A DNA stretch of 64,000 bases from Guadua angustifolia (lineage: Eukaryota; Streptophyta; Magnoliopsida; Poales; Poaceae). The stretch lies in NCBI GenBank assembly GCA_036346375.1, contig CM070515.1, positions 7,276,423 through 7,340,422 of the forward strand, read 5' to 3'. A model generated the notes under the pieces. That model worked only from the letters and a program-made list of their open reading frames with translations. It had not been told where the DNA came from and did no database searches. Made by a program: the position numbers and the translations under genes. Each line of letters opens with the position of its first letter. The stretch's first letter is position 1. Below are positions 25,507-36,417 of this stretch, in pieces.

Positions 25507-26559
25507 CTAGCATAAAATTACATAATGAAGTAGTAAGAAACATAAACATATGGGATTTACGCTAGAATCAGGTTTACACACAAAAAAGGTGAAGTTCAAG
25601 AAGTACAATATGGTCAAACAAATTAACTACAAACAACGGATTAGATTGGCATCATAGTCATAATACAGTCCAAAGAAAATTGGCTAGATGAGACAGTATT
25701 TTGTGTTAACTGCTAAAGAATGCAAACTATAGAATGCAGATCGATGCCATTCTCCGAGAGGGTTCCATACTTATTTGTGTTCGGTTACGCAAACAATACT
25801 AGTATATGACCGAGACAAATAGCATACAGATCATCAAACACCTTTCATCACTTCATTCAAAGCGCATGTCTTTGAGAGGTGATGCGTTTCCTTCTGAATA
25901 AATCAATTGGTTTCAACTTAAGGTATGCAACTATGCTCTATGGGTAACATGTTTGGATCTCAAGTATGTGAGTACCGCAAGGTCTTTTTATGAGCATTGC
26001 TTACACCGCTTGACCCAGCTAGTTTGAATGCAGGTCAAGCACTTGGGACACCCAATCACCCACCAATAGAAAGTTGGAACACATCCTGTGAGTACCGCAA
26101 CATGGAATTGCTATTTCTGAGAGAAATATTTCAACCATTATTGGCATTTTTAACTTTTCTTGTACAAATATTATCATACATCGGTTTTATTATCGAGACA
26201 CCCCAAAAAACTTACACATGAGCATAAGTTTTCCAAGAAACAATATCATCTACAAATAGTCTACTTAAAGGCGATAAAAATATAAAATAGGTACATGAAG
26301 AAGGCACATACACATTTGTTCGCTCTTACGTGATCGATTGCACAACCTCTTGTATGATTAAACAGCCATTCCAAGATGTCCACTGTTTCATACTTCTAAA
26401 TTACTCTTGAATTGTGTTCTTCACACTATGGAACCTAATTACAGTGGTGTTAACTATGGATTGTGGAGTCATTTTAGTTGGGATTGTAGCCATTTAAGGA
26501 ACAACCACAGATATGGCATGCAATTAATATGCCAAAATCTTAAGTTTTCTTCAGACACA

Positions 26560-26880
26560 AATCATGAAAAGCGAAGGGAAGGGTCACTACTAACAAGATC
26601 GTTGGAAAAATACCTTAAGAGTTCGAATAGGTAGCGATTCAAGAAATCTTCAAAATCGAAATTCTGGCGAGGGCACGAGGCGGGGCGAGGATCTGATGCC
26701 GCGAGGCCTGGCGAAGAGGATGAGGTGGGGGAGCGAGGCGCGGACACGGTGGAGGAGCGACGCTGCGAACGTACGGACGGAGGGGAAAATTTGGGGTGGC
26801 GGCGCTGTGAGGGGAGAGGAGGGAGGTTTCGGTGGCGCAGAGCTGTGAGGGGAGAGAAACGGAGGTGCTCAATCGCGATT
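26560..26880 (-). other. GC-rich first-exon-like block in the inner CACTA right arm
   Basis: GC content rises sharply against AT-rich surroundings. The minus frame MSTSVSLPSQLCATETSLLS continues Ser/Pro/Arg-rich, like a plastid transit peptide, but could equally be a captured 5' UTR or promoter. The matching place of the outer element (29857-30360) has a similar GC-rich block. Confidence 0.35.
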
Positions 26881-27204
26881 AACTAGCTAGGGCGACCGCC
26901 CTGGTCCGCGCGCTGTACGCCAAATTTTTCCTGTTCGCGCCTGTGTATTTTGCCGCGCGCCTTAATTCGCTTTTTGCCGACAGATATTCTTTACCGACGG
27001 ATAGACTGACAGAGAAATTTATTATTGCCGACAGATATGTTGTCTCTAAAACTATATATCTTTAGCGACAGATAATCTATCCATAATTATAGTATTACCG
27101 ACAGATTAACTGTTGTAAATCTTTACCGACAGAAGGTTAGATGGTAAAGGCTGATTATTACCTACAGAGATCTGACGGGAATTTGGTGTCATGGTGTAGT
27201 GACA

Positions 27205-28737
27205 GCTAGTAACCACTAAATCGCAATCTAACTAAGAGTCATGATAATAAAGGTCGCTACAATCAAATCATGTAGAATATACCTTTCTCCTCTTATCTCA
27301 TTTTCCTTCTCATCCTTGTACTTCTACATTATCGAGATTCTTGGTCAGATGAGTCAATCAGCCACCCAACACATGTAGTGTCACCAAATAATTAAGCAAA
27401 TGGAAAATGAAAATAATGTGGCTTGGGGAATATCACAAAACCTAAAATCCAAACAGTCTTATTACAAGAAATCATCACCCAACAGCCTGCCAAATTAATC
27501 ACTTACCTTTTTTTTTGAAGATGATTTTGAACTCGAGTGGCTTCTTCCATGGGCCAACTTCTTTAGCCCTTTCAGTATCTAGCTTAGCTTTATACTCTCA
27601 TCATTCTATCTTTGTTGGCCTCCATCTAACCTCTTTTCAGTTCATCTTCCTAGGGAAAAGCACCATGGGTAATTTTAAGAACTGAGCAAAATATAGTAGC
27701 CTCACACCCAACTGCAAATTTTAATTTGGTCAATTCTGAAGAAAAGCACAAACCGGCCTGAAGTAATCCTGTAGTTCAACCATCGTTCATCATTGCAGTA
27801 GTTGAGTCTGCTTTTTTCGAATGCATAGTGACAGAACTAACTATGCAAGACACCTTAAATTTCAACAGAAGCTTAAGCTACCGAGGCCAGTTGTCACCAA
27901 TTTTCAGGTTACTTTGATGCCCATTCGCAGTCCACACTAACATATATAATGCTTTTCAGACAATACACAATTCACATGGACGTATATAATGCTCTTTATA
28001 GTGGGCAAATTTACACCATAAACTTTCAACCTTAACTTTATTTTTGAACATGTACATTTGACATCAATATGAAACCACATGCAGAAGTTACCAGCACTGC
28101 AACACTGCATATATATGTGCTAGAGAGATACGTTATTGTGAGTACATATAGATCAACCTATAATTTTATATATAGCTAAAATGATGGATAACACACGAGC
28201 AATACAACAAGATCTGCACACTGCAAGAGGAATGTTAAGAACTATTTCTTCATGTCTAGAGGAATCACCCCAGGTTTCTTTCATTGAAACCAAAATACGT
28301 AGGTTCTTAAAAAAGACTACTGCAAAACATTAAAAATTGTTGGAAAGTTGCTAGGAAAAAATGCATATGAAATTGTTGGAAGGGGCGCCCTAAATCCCAA
28401 AATACTAAGAACATAATATCAAGGAAAAGAGAACCAGCTCAATTGATTTTCTCAAGGCATCACTTAACAAGAACGAATCAGAAACAGTAAATCACAAAGA
28501 AAAACAAATTAAGACTGGACATCCGAATTGTGAGACTTCAGAGCAGTGCGGAGTCCTGAGATCACATTGTGCTCTTTCCCTGAACCAGAGCGCACAACAT
28601 CAGTTGCTGTGACTAAAAAAAGCAGCTAGTAAAAAATGCATATGAAATTCAGATATGAAACCTAATACCAATACCTACTAAATGCATATGAAGAGCACCT
28701 GGCATAGTTCTTACAATGAGAAATTGAGAACACACAC
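27205..28737. other. Right arm of the outer CACTA, no gene recognised
   Basis: AT-rich sequence between the inner element and the ClpP piece. No protein motif was recognised on either strand. Confidence 0.45.
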
Positions 28738-29755
28738 CTGCTGTTATAGAGCCTCCAGGTGAGTTAATAAACAAATTGATGTCCTTAGTTTGGTCCTCTA
28801 CATCCAACAGTAAGAGTAGGCTGATGATAAGATCAGCACTCATATCATTCACCTACTCAGCACAAGATATTCCAAGCAACAGATGCATAAATATCTAGTT
28901 TCAACTACAGTTTAATAACACTGATGGAATAATAAAAGTGCTGTTTGACTAACACATCCAAGGGCAGATTGTAAAAAAGGACTTTCAACATGCACACAAA
29001 AAATAGTAACATGCAAAATAAGCATAGCCATAGCATTGGATCAGCGACCAAATTGATACAAGGTGGATTCGTATATTTGATTTTAACCCACTCTGTGTAA
29101 TATCAAGAATACAAGTCCTAAGAAGGTATCAGTTACAAACTTCCAATTGAAAAATGATTACTGAAATCAATCCACCTAACTGCCAATCAAAGAAGTACAC
29201 CCCATTGAGTACTAGTAAACCACATACATTCACTTCTATGGATTCTACTTCAGAACTGCTAATTAAGACATCATAAGTTTATCTAATTCGATGAACATTT
29301 ACCATATGCGCATACAATAGCACAATCCTTAAGGAAAAAAAATGTTACAACGCACAAACTGGAAGAATCTACTGGGTTATGTACTCGGATAAATTACAAT
29401 ACCATATGTCTCTTGACTTGTGAAATTGCAGTACCATTCAAAGTTTCCAGCAATCATGCTCTAAATCTTGAATTGTTCAAGCCATAAAATACACTTCAAA
29501 ATGTATTCATTTTCCTGAGTGTAGCATCTGCCACGAGACAATTGTATACTACAAATTTAACAAAGAAATGCAAGAACAATAAAAACATAAATAAAGTTGG
29601 ATTTGGAGGAAGAAAGAAAGAAAGAAGCTAACCGGGGAGCCCAGGAAGACGATGCGCTGGCGAAGGAGCATGTTGGTAGCGTTGAGCTCCTCGAGGTGTG
29701 CCTTCCTGGCCGCCGGCCGACCCGTCGACAACCCAGATAGGCAATGAAACATCAC
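28738..29755 (-). pseudogene. Captured two-exon fragment of a plastid-type ClpP protease subunit
   Basis: Two exons are readable on the minus strand. The first ends at 29633 and reads GRPAARKAHLEELNATNMLL and RQRIVFLGSP. The second spans 28738-28852, reads VNDMSADLIISLLLLLDVED and QTKDINLFINSPGGSITAG, and ends at a donor (GCAG|GTGTGT). This matches the handle and first part of the ClpP fold, including FINSPGG, as in plastid ClpP3/ClpP4-type subunits. The segments bearing the catalytic Ser, His and Asp are absent, so it cannot be a protease. The intron is retained, so it was copied from genomic DNA. It lies in the right arm of the outer CACTA. Confidence 0.85.
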
Positions 29756-29856
29756 AGGATTTTCCCCTATTTTTGGGCCATAAACATCACAATATCAATG
29801 TTCCCAGTTCTGAGCAACTCTAGATTTGATTTGAGTTTTTTGCAATATCAAACATT

Positions 29857-30360
29857 CTAAATCATGGAGCTATTTTTTGCAATCACGAATGAAACCGGGT
29901 AGAGCCGAATGAAACCGAGACTCACCGTCGGGGGAGGGGAAGCGCCGGCCGAGGGGAACCGGATCCACCGCTGGGGGACCACCGACCGGAGGGAAGGGGA
30001 GCGTCGGCGGGAGGGAAGCCGAGCGCTGGTTAGCGGAAGCGTCGGCCGGGAGGGGGAGCCGGATCCACACTGGGGCCACCCGGCCGGGGGGAGGGAGCCG
30101 AGTCGTCGTTGGTGGAGCGTCAGCCGAGGGGAGGGGGTGTCGCCCCTGAGGGAGGGCCGAGCGAGCACCGGACGCCTGTGGCGGTGCCGGTGGGGCGGCG
30201 GCAGGCGACGGGAGGACAGGGAGGCGATCTCGATCTCCCAGATCTGGGCACACACGGCCACGGGAGAGTGGAGACGGGAGTATTAGGGTTAGGGATTTAG
30301 ATTTTAGGGCACAGCCGGCGGACAGGGACTTAGGGTCACAGGGAGTAGGGCGAGGCCGGT
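29857..30360 (-). other. GC-rich block upstream of the ClpP fragment in the outer CACTA
   Basis: Very GC-rich, with long open frames on both strands that are Pro/Arg/Gly-rich and without motifs. It is probably a captured promoter or first exon. On the minus strand it precedes the ClpP exons, so a chimeric transcript is conceivable, but the sequence does not prove one. Confidence 0.35.
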
Positions 30361-30769
30361 CTGCGAAATATTTTGCGCGCGTCCATGGACATATTTTGCC
30401 GCCTATAATTTCTGTAAGTTTCACCGACAGATGAATTGATCGAGAAATAAATTATTGCCGACAGATATATTGTTTCTAAAACTATATATTTTTACCGACG
30501 CACAGTCTATCAGTAATTAAAGTATTGTCGATGGATCGACTGTTCAAAATATTTACCGACAGATGATTAGATGATAAAAACTGATTTGTACCTACAGACG
30601 TCTGACGGGAATTTTGCGCTGTGGTGTAGTGTATATTTGCAAGTAAGACCAATCATACAATATGCTCTATAAATTTGGACAAAGGAAGGACCATGATATC
30701 AACTATCCCTTTCCAATTCTTATATATATAGAGCATATTGTGTGTGTGTGTGTATATATATGTATATAT

Positions 30770-31140
30770 GAAGCCTTTTTCGTACTCTCAGGAGTACATA
30801 CTCCCACCTTCAATATACCACTTAAACAAAAGTGTTATACTTCTTTATCACTTTCAATACATTCTAATAATAATTCTAAGATACCCCAACACGACATAGT
30901 TGAAAAAAAATTCATTGGAACCCTTTATTTTTTGCTATATACCCTTTTACATATATAAAAGGAATATATAAACAAATTATACTACAAAGGGTGGATTTTG
31001 ATGAAATGTTTCGTGGAACTCACTTTGGAGTATCTTATAATCAATATTAGAGTATACTCAAAAGGATAAAGAGGTATAATAATATCATTTAAGCGGTATA
31101 CTAGAGGTGAGAGTACGTACTCTGTGAGTATGAAACTATT

Positions 31141-31143
<3 letters not shown>
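30770..31143 (+). mobile_element. Micron-like element, copy A, between TA/TG microsatellites
   Basis: A 374-bp unit begins GAAGCCTTTTTCGTACTCTC and ends with the inverted counterpart GAGAGTACGTACTCTGTGAG plus TATGAAACTATTTTC. It is flanked by (TG)n/(TA)n on the left and a 58-bp (TA)n on the right. A microsatellite-bounded repeat of this length is the hallmark of the rice Micron family, which inserts into (TA)n tracts. It has no coding capacity. Confidence 0.7.

Positions 31144-31201
<58 letters not shown>
31144..31201. repeat. (AT)n microsatellite at the right edge of Micron-like copy A
   Basis: An uninterrupted AT run of about 58 bp. Confidence 0.95.
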
Positions 31202-31204
<3 letters not shown>

Positions 31205-33606
31205 GTTATAGTGTGCATATATTCATGTGTAAGTATATCTGTATATATGCTTGCGGTATGCTTGCGGACGTGCTTGCGTATGTGCTTACGGAAACATGGC
31301 AAAGGTTATGCGTCGAATACTAGTGATGTGTTGGTTGTTGCCTTGTTGGTAGTGGAGCGTGAGAGTGATCGATGTGATATTTTCACCATGTGATATTTTT
31401 TACCATCCCCTTCTTGCTTTCTGTCTCTTTACTTCCTCTTGCTAGGACAAAGCGGAATTCCTCTTCGTTTTTCTTTCAACCTGCCAATGATTAAACAACT
31501 AGCTTGGCAGCTAGATGCATGCACCACTGAATAAGCACTACTTAGCTTAGGCCTAATTAAACCGGTGTGATTTGCGTTAATCGACTTTATATTGGGGGGG
31601 GGGGGGGTTCGAAAGAACATTTGGACCAAATGAACACCACGTTTGATTCCGTATGCCTAGCGACAATAGGGAGCAACGCAGTATTCAACGGCGGAGTAGA
31701 AATTTTTCATTAAAGGTGCACACTTCACATCTGGCACCTCTGATTCCGCCCCTCTGGCAGTATTTATAGCTCAAGACAAATGATATGGCACTAGTCAATT
31801 GTATATGGTTGTATGAGATTAATGGCTGTGATTATCTCTGTAAGTCTTTTGAGAATTCTTCTAAGATTACAAGATAAATGCACACGACTGCGCCTCTCTA
31901 GCACACGGCCAGAGTTGCGGAGTTTGGGGGATAAATTCATGATATCACATGTATTTCTTTGTGCACTAAAACCTACAACTTATAAATATGTCTGCTCTCA
32001 TGGGAATGTATCCTATGCACATCCAACATTCGAATTTTCGAACTGAAATTTTTCGAAAAAGAAAAAAAGAACCTTAGAGAAGCTAAATCATCTAAATAGT
32101 CTTGCATATTTTTCAGATTATGGCCGCCCACGGATCCTAATGACAGAGAACTCTTCAGATTGATTTCAAGCTAGGGATGAAGGGTACATAGACAAGTCTT
32201 TTCTGTATAAAGTGAGAGTTTCTTCCCACGTCACTTCATCAAAATTACCTACCTTTGCTACTACTCTTTAATTACCCATCTTTGCCACTGCTCTTTAATT
32301 ACTCACCTTTGCCACTATTAGTACTCTTTGCAAATAAACTTTTTATCGCAAATTGAGTTTCCATTGCAACGCACGGGCACATGGAACTGCAACTTAGACC
32401 CTATAACGTAGTTTTAAGAATGAGGCCTTCCGTCATACGAAAATTTGCAAAAGACACCTTAAAATCTTTCTGATTATTATAGTTTACTCTTGTAGACTTT
32501 ATATAATTATTAGAAATTATTGTTCTGTTATTTTAATTCGTCTGTAATTTATAGTTCCCAGTATAAAAGCTTTTGTATATGAAAATTTGCAAATTGCACC
32601 TTAAAACTTTTCTTATTATCACGATTTAGTCTTTTTAGATTTCTGCCAAGTATTGTTTTCTACTGTTTTAATTCATATGTATGAGCGGTTGTTGTTCTGT
32701 TGCAACGTACGGGCACTCGGCTAGTAGATATGTATACACGACATGCAACCGAAATCAGCACTGTTCAACTTAAGTAAAGATAGTGCACACAGGTTTCTTA
32801 TGCCATGGTTCAAAACACACCGCCTTCTTAAAACAAGTTTTTTTTTTTCAAAATTAGCTTCTCTATATAAATTTGTAAATTTGGTCTCCTTAATTCATTA
32901 TGAAAAGTATGGCAAATGACATATGTCTCCTGCCGTGTCTGGAAGAGCGAAAGCCGCCAACCGTGGGAGCAGCCCATGGTCCATCGCAGCAGGGCTCCTC
33001 CTACGATGCCTCGACAGCATACCTCTCGCGCTACTGAGCGTGGCAACAAGCTTCCACCGCATGCGCGTGCCCGCACACCCACCCCAGCTAGTGCGTGTCA
33101 CGCCTGCCTATGAGCGCCTCAAGTGCCACGCTTGCCCACCCCTGCCCGGTTGCCCACATGCAAGTTCGCGCTCACCTAGCCTACCGTGGTGTAGGCGAGC
33201 TTCCGCGTTCTCCACTAAATTTGTAAATACACGTGTGAGGAGCTAAGATTTGCAAGAAACAAAATATTAAGAGAGCTAGATAAGTGATAACTTCTAAAAA
33301 AAAAGACGACGGTTTGATTCAGAAGAAGAGGGATGGATTGCACGGCAACTGAGCACCTTAGACAGCATCTCACTCCGACGAGACGACGAGTAATTAAACC
33401 CGCAAATGACAAAGCACATTGGTCAGAAAAGGGGAAAGGCAAAGGCGATCAGAGCGGGAGAAAGGTCAACGTTCAAACCTCGTCCCGCTGTCATGCCCAA
33501 TATTTTAATAACATCGCACGCGCACACTAGCGCTGTTGCGGCCACATGTCCCATATTCTCATTTGACCACAAGTCCTACACGACTACACGTCTTCCCACT
33601 CCCAGC
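31202..33606. other. Spacer upstream of the MYB gene with Helitron tail remnants
   Basis: No gene. A poly-G run of 14 lies at 31594-31607. At about 32300-32382 a segment (TTTGCAAATAAACTTTTTAT with AAATTGAGTTTCCATTGCAA and CGCACGGGCACATGG) repeats the 3' tail of the Helitrons at 18051 and 44880. A second Helitron-like 3' end, GCAACGTACGGGCACTCGGC followed by TAG|T, ends at 32724. The GC-rich patch 32930-33200 has no recognisable product. Confidence 0.5.
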
Positions 33607-33614
33607 TATATAAA
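33607..33614 (+). promoter_or_regulatory. TATA box of the MYB gene
   Basis: TATATAAA lies 119 bp before the ATG at 33726, with a C-rich leader behind it (CCCCCGCCTCCCCTTCGTC). Position and sequence are typical of a cereal core promoter. Confidence 0.75.
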
Positions 33615-33725
33615 CCCCCGCCTCCCCTTCGTCATATTCACACGAATCAAACAACTCGTGCCTAATTCCCACAGTCCCACCTCAGCTCACCCTAGCTCAC
33701 TTCCAATTCCTTCGAGTCGATCGAG

Positions 33726-34592
33726 ATGGACGCGACGTGGATGGGACCTTGTGGGCGGGCGGCGGCGGGCGGGGACGAAGGGGACCTCCGGAGGGGCCCG
33801 TGGACGGTGGAGGAGGACGTTCTCCTCAACGGCTACGTCGCAGCTCATGGCGAGGGCCGGTGGAACGAGCTGGCGCGCGCCGCGGGGCTGAGGCGCACCG
33901 GGAAGAGCTGCCGCCTCCGGTGGCTCAACTACCTACGCCCCGACGTCCGCCGCGGCGGCTTCACCCCGCAGGAGCAGCTGCTCATCCTCGAGCTCCACTT
34001 CCGGTGGGGCAACCGGTGGTCCAAGATCGCGCAGCAGCTCCCCGGGAGGACGGACAACGAGATCAAGAACTACTGGAGGACCAGGGTGCAGAAGCACGCC
34101 AAGCAGCTCAAGTGCGACGTCAACAGCAAGCAGTTCCAGGACATGATGAAGCACATCTGGATGCCGCGCCTCCTCGAGAGGATCCAGGCCGGCGCCGCCG
34201 CCGCTGTAACCTCCGCGAGCTCGCAACACGCGGCCTCGTCGACGCTGCCCGCATACCAGAGTGTTGTGCCGAACAAGTCGTTGGTTGGCCACGGAGACAT
34301 GTGCCACTCACCGGACACGACGACGACGACGACGAGCACGGCCGGGTCATCGTCGATGTCGGCGTCGCTCGGCGCGAAGTTCCCGTCGAACGAGCTGGTC
34401 ATGTTCAGCGAGCAATGCGGTAGCGCGAGCACGAGTAGTAGTGATGACATGTTCGACGGGAGCTGGTCGGATCTCCTCGCTCGCTCCTGCGACGACGGCT
34501 CGGATTCTTTCGCGTTGCCGGACTTCGAATTGGGAGAATCCGGAGACCATTGGTGGAGTTTGGAGGACATCTCGTTACAACAGCACTACTGA
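33726..34592 (+). CDS. R2R3-MYB transcription factor, subgroup 20 type
   Basis: A single open frame of 288 residues with no intron. R2 runs from about residue 22 with tryptophans W26, W46 and W66. R3 follows with F79 in place of the first Trp (usual in plant R2R3 MYBs), then W98 and W117. GRTDNEIKNYWRTRVQKHAK ends the DNA-binding part. Next come QLKCDVNSKQF and WMPRLLER (145-152), the signature of subgroup 20 (Arabidopsis MYB2/62/78/108/112 and rice JAMYB-like proteins). Family members act in the nucleus in jasmonate, drought, phosphate and stamen responses; its own targets are unknown. The Ser/Thr-rich middle and acidic C-terminus (WWSLEDISLQQHY) suggest an activation region. It lies between two inverted Micron-like elements. 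Confidence 0.96.
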   Translation: MDATWMGPCGRAAAGGDEGDLRRGPWTVEEDVLLNGYVAAHGEGRWNELARAAGLRRTGKSCRLRWLNYLRPDVRRGGFTPQEQLLILELHFRWGNRWSKIAQQLPGRTDNEIKNYWRTRVQKHAKQLKCDVNSKQFQDMMKHIWMPRLLERIQAGAAAAVTSASSQHAASSTLPAYQSVVPNKSLVGHGDMCHSPDTTTTTTSTAGSSSMSASLGAKFPSNELVMFSEQCGSASTSSSDDMFDGSWSDLLARSCDDGSDSFALPDFELGESGDHWWSLEDISLQQHY

Positions 34593-35762
34593 TATTGTAC
34601 TACGTGTCTACGTTTCCTAGCTCCTATGAATTATGTCCAAGTTTATTTCTAGTGTCATCTGATTGATTATCAATCAACACAATTAACAAACCGATGGGCT
34701 AACAACATGCTATGTTTTGAATTCTGACGTGCACGATTGCCTCCCTGTACTGTCAAAGCTAGAAAGCGGTGTGCTTCGTCTCAAATGGGTTTGCTATTTC
34801 TAATTAGGATAATTCATACTATACCACTCTAAATATTGATAATTAATAGAATACTACTTCAAATATTTTTCTTCAGAGAATACGTACCACTCAAACACAT
34901 GTTTGGTTCCATACAATACCATTTCCATTCTTTTTCCACGTTTAATAGTATGTCACTTGCATTATTATATTAAGTAGTTACTATGTTAAGTACTACCTAG
35001 TATCTACCATTCTAACGGATTTAGCATGTCCTCGATCGGCTTCTCTAACTCTGGAGCCTATGTTATTAGAGCATTAATTAATTGTACATGTGTTATATCC
35101 TAAATTGTTATAATCCTAATGTTGCAATGTACGTCTCATGTTCAATGTGTCTTTCGATCAAATTTCTTTGTTTTGCTATCAGGTACTTCTTTCAAGATAC
35201 ACATTATTTTTATCATATATCGTGCATGAATATGATTGTAGCATATGTCAATCCTGCGCTTGCTGGTTCCTTCTATCGAGTATCTTCTATCTTGTACTCA
35301 GACAATCTGATAAAGGGTGATAACTTATATTAGTCATAGGACATAGCGTTATTCACAATGGAGCCTCACGGTCAAGGCCAGTTGGGATGAATCATTTGCC
35401 ATCTCATAACGGAGTAATTGGTTGAGTTGGACTACAGAGGACAATTTTGTCTTTTTGCATAGGTTAAAAGGTGCAAAATGATTTAAAAAGGTGAAAAGAG
35501 TGAAAATAGTATCATGTGTAATCAAACATGTTTGCAGTATTCCAATGACTGCCAACCATTGGAGTGGTACATTATGAATTATCTCTTTTTTTAATCTACA
35601 TTGTTATAACATGGATCTACCGCAATCGAAGGTGTAGATCTTTCTCTTTTTTTACCGATTAACGTGAAAATTCTTAGCTTTTAGAGCGAAAATGGCGACT
35701 TCTTTTTGTCATTTTAATTAACACTATAACATAATAAAAGGTCATATATATATATATATATA
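34593..35762. other. 3' flank of the MYB gene, no further gene
   Basis: AT-rich sequence with short unremarkable open frames; it presumably includes the MYB 3' UTR in its first 100-200 bp. A (TA)n stretch at about 35746-35762 borders the next Micron-like copy. Confidence 0.5.
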
Positions 35763-36137
35763 GGAAAATGATTCCATACTCTTGGGTGTATGTACTCCCA
35801 CCTCTAATATACTGTTTAAATGATGTTGTTATACCTCTTTATCCTTTTGAGTATACTCTAATACTGATTATAAGATACTCCAAAGTGAGTTCTATGAAAA
35901 ATTTCATTAAAATCCACCCTTTATAGCATAATTTGTTTACATATTCCTTATACATATGGAAAAAGGTATGTAGCAAAAAAATAAAGGGTCTGTTGAATTT
36001 TTTTTAATCATGTTGTATTGGAGTATCTTAGAATTATTATTGGAATATACCAAAAGTGATAAAGGAGTATAAATTATTTATTTAAGTGGTATATTAGAGG
36101 TGAGAGTATGTACTCCCGGGAGTACGGAAAAGGCTTC
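35763..36137 (-). mobile_element. Micron-like element, copy B, inverted relative to copy A
   Basis: The reverse complement aligns along its full length with copy A (375 against 374 bp), sharing for example CTCACTTTGGAGTATCTTAT and AAAGGGTGGATTTT. It is flanked by (TA)n on both sides. Confidence 0.75.
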
Positions 36138-36159
36138 TTATATATATATATATATATAT

Positions 36160-36337
36160 GAAACCCGTTTTGTACTCTCAGGAGTACAGTACATACTCCT
36201 ATAACTCTTGTCCGTTGATTTTGTCAGGATTGCCTGCATGCATGCATAACAACTCTCTTAAACTAAGCTGCATGCTAACTGTTCTGATAAATCACGCATT
36301 GGTTTGTGAGAGTACATACACCCGGTAGTACACATTC

Positions 36338-36338
<1 letters not shown>
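36160..36338. mobile_element. Short Micron-like derivative, copy C
   Basis: Between two (TA)n tracts, a 179-bp unit starts GAAACCCGTTTTGTACTCTC with AGGAGTACAG and ends with GTGAGAGTACATACACCCGG. Termini resemble copies A and B, but the interior is different and shorter. Confidence 0.55.
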
Positions 36339-36339
<1 letters not shown>

Positions 36340-36401
<62 letters not shown>

Positions 36402-36417
36402 TAGATAGATAGATAGG
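36340..36417. repeat. (AT)n followed by (GATA)n microsatellite
   Basis: About 60 bp of AT dinucleotides run into four GATA units; the tract separates Micron-like copies C and D. Confidence 0.93.

Larger units (their letters stand above)
20783..27201. mobile_element. Inner non-autonomous CACTA element nested in the outer copy
   Basis: It begins CACTACACCATGACAC and ends GTGTCATGGTGTAGTG, a 16/16 terminal inverted repeat, with ACA duplicated outside (20780-20782, 27202-27204). Subterminal CCGACAGA motifs fill both ends. Its left arm (about 21180-21640) parallels the outer left arm (about 19960-20420), for example the shared CTTCCACCCACATGAGGTGT, and the right arms are also alignable, so the two belong to one family. 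The better-matched ends suggest it is the younger insertion. No transposase ORF survives. Confidence 0.9.
19719..30631. mobile_element. Outer non-autonomous CACTA (En/Spm-like) element carrying gene pieces
   Basis: It starts CACTACACCATGACAC and ends GCTGTGGTGTAGTG, with TAT directly outside both ends (19716-19718, 30632-30634), the expected 3-bp target duplication. Both termini carry fields of the subterminal motif TCTGTCGGCAAAAG / CCGACAGA (about 19790-19950 and 30418-30600), the type of site bound by CACTA transposase. A second element of the same family is inserted at 20783. No TNP2-type transposase was found. Net of the inner insertion (6419 bp plus its 3-bp duplication) it is about 4.5 kb and carries a kinesin piece (left) and a ClpP piece (right). 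Confidence 0.88.

Noticed and set aside
19719..27201. Pairing of the left CACTA end at 19719 with the right end at 27201
   Set aside because: The flanking trinucleotides are TAT and ACA, which do not match; the nested pairing gives exact matches for both elements.
29870..30424. 184-codon Pro/Arg-rich open frame on the minus strand and its plus-strand shadow
   Set aside because: GC-rich sequence gives long frames on both strands; no motif or splice structure supports a protein.
30982..31302. Open frames through 31144-31201 giving Ile-Tyr repeats on both strands
   Set aside because: They are only the translation of the (AT)n microsatellite.
33737..34423. Long open frames overlapping the MYB gene in other frames and on the other strand
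   Set aside because: They are shadows of the GC-rich MYB coding sequence; the R2R3 repeats are only in the 33726 frame.
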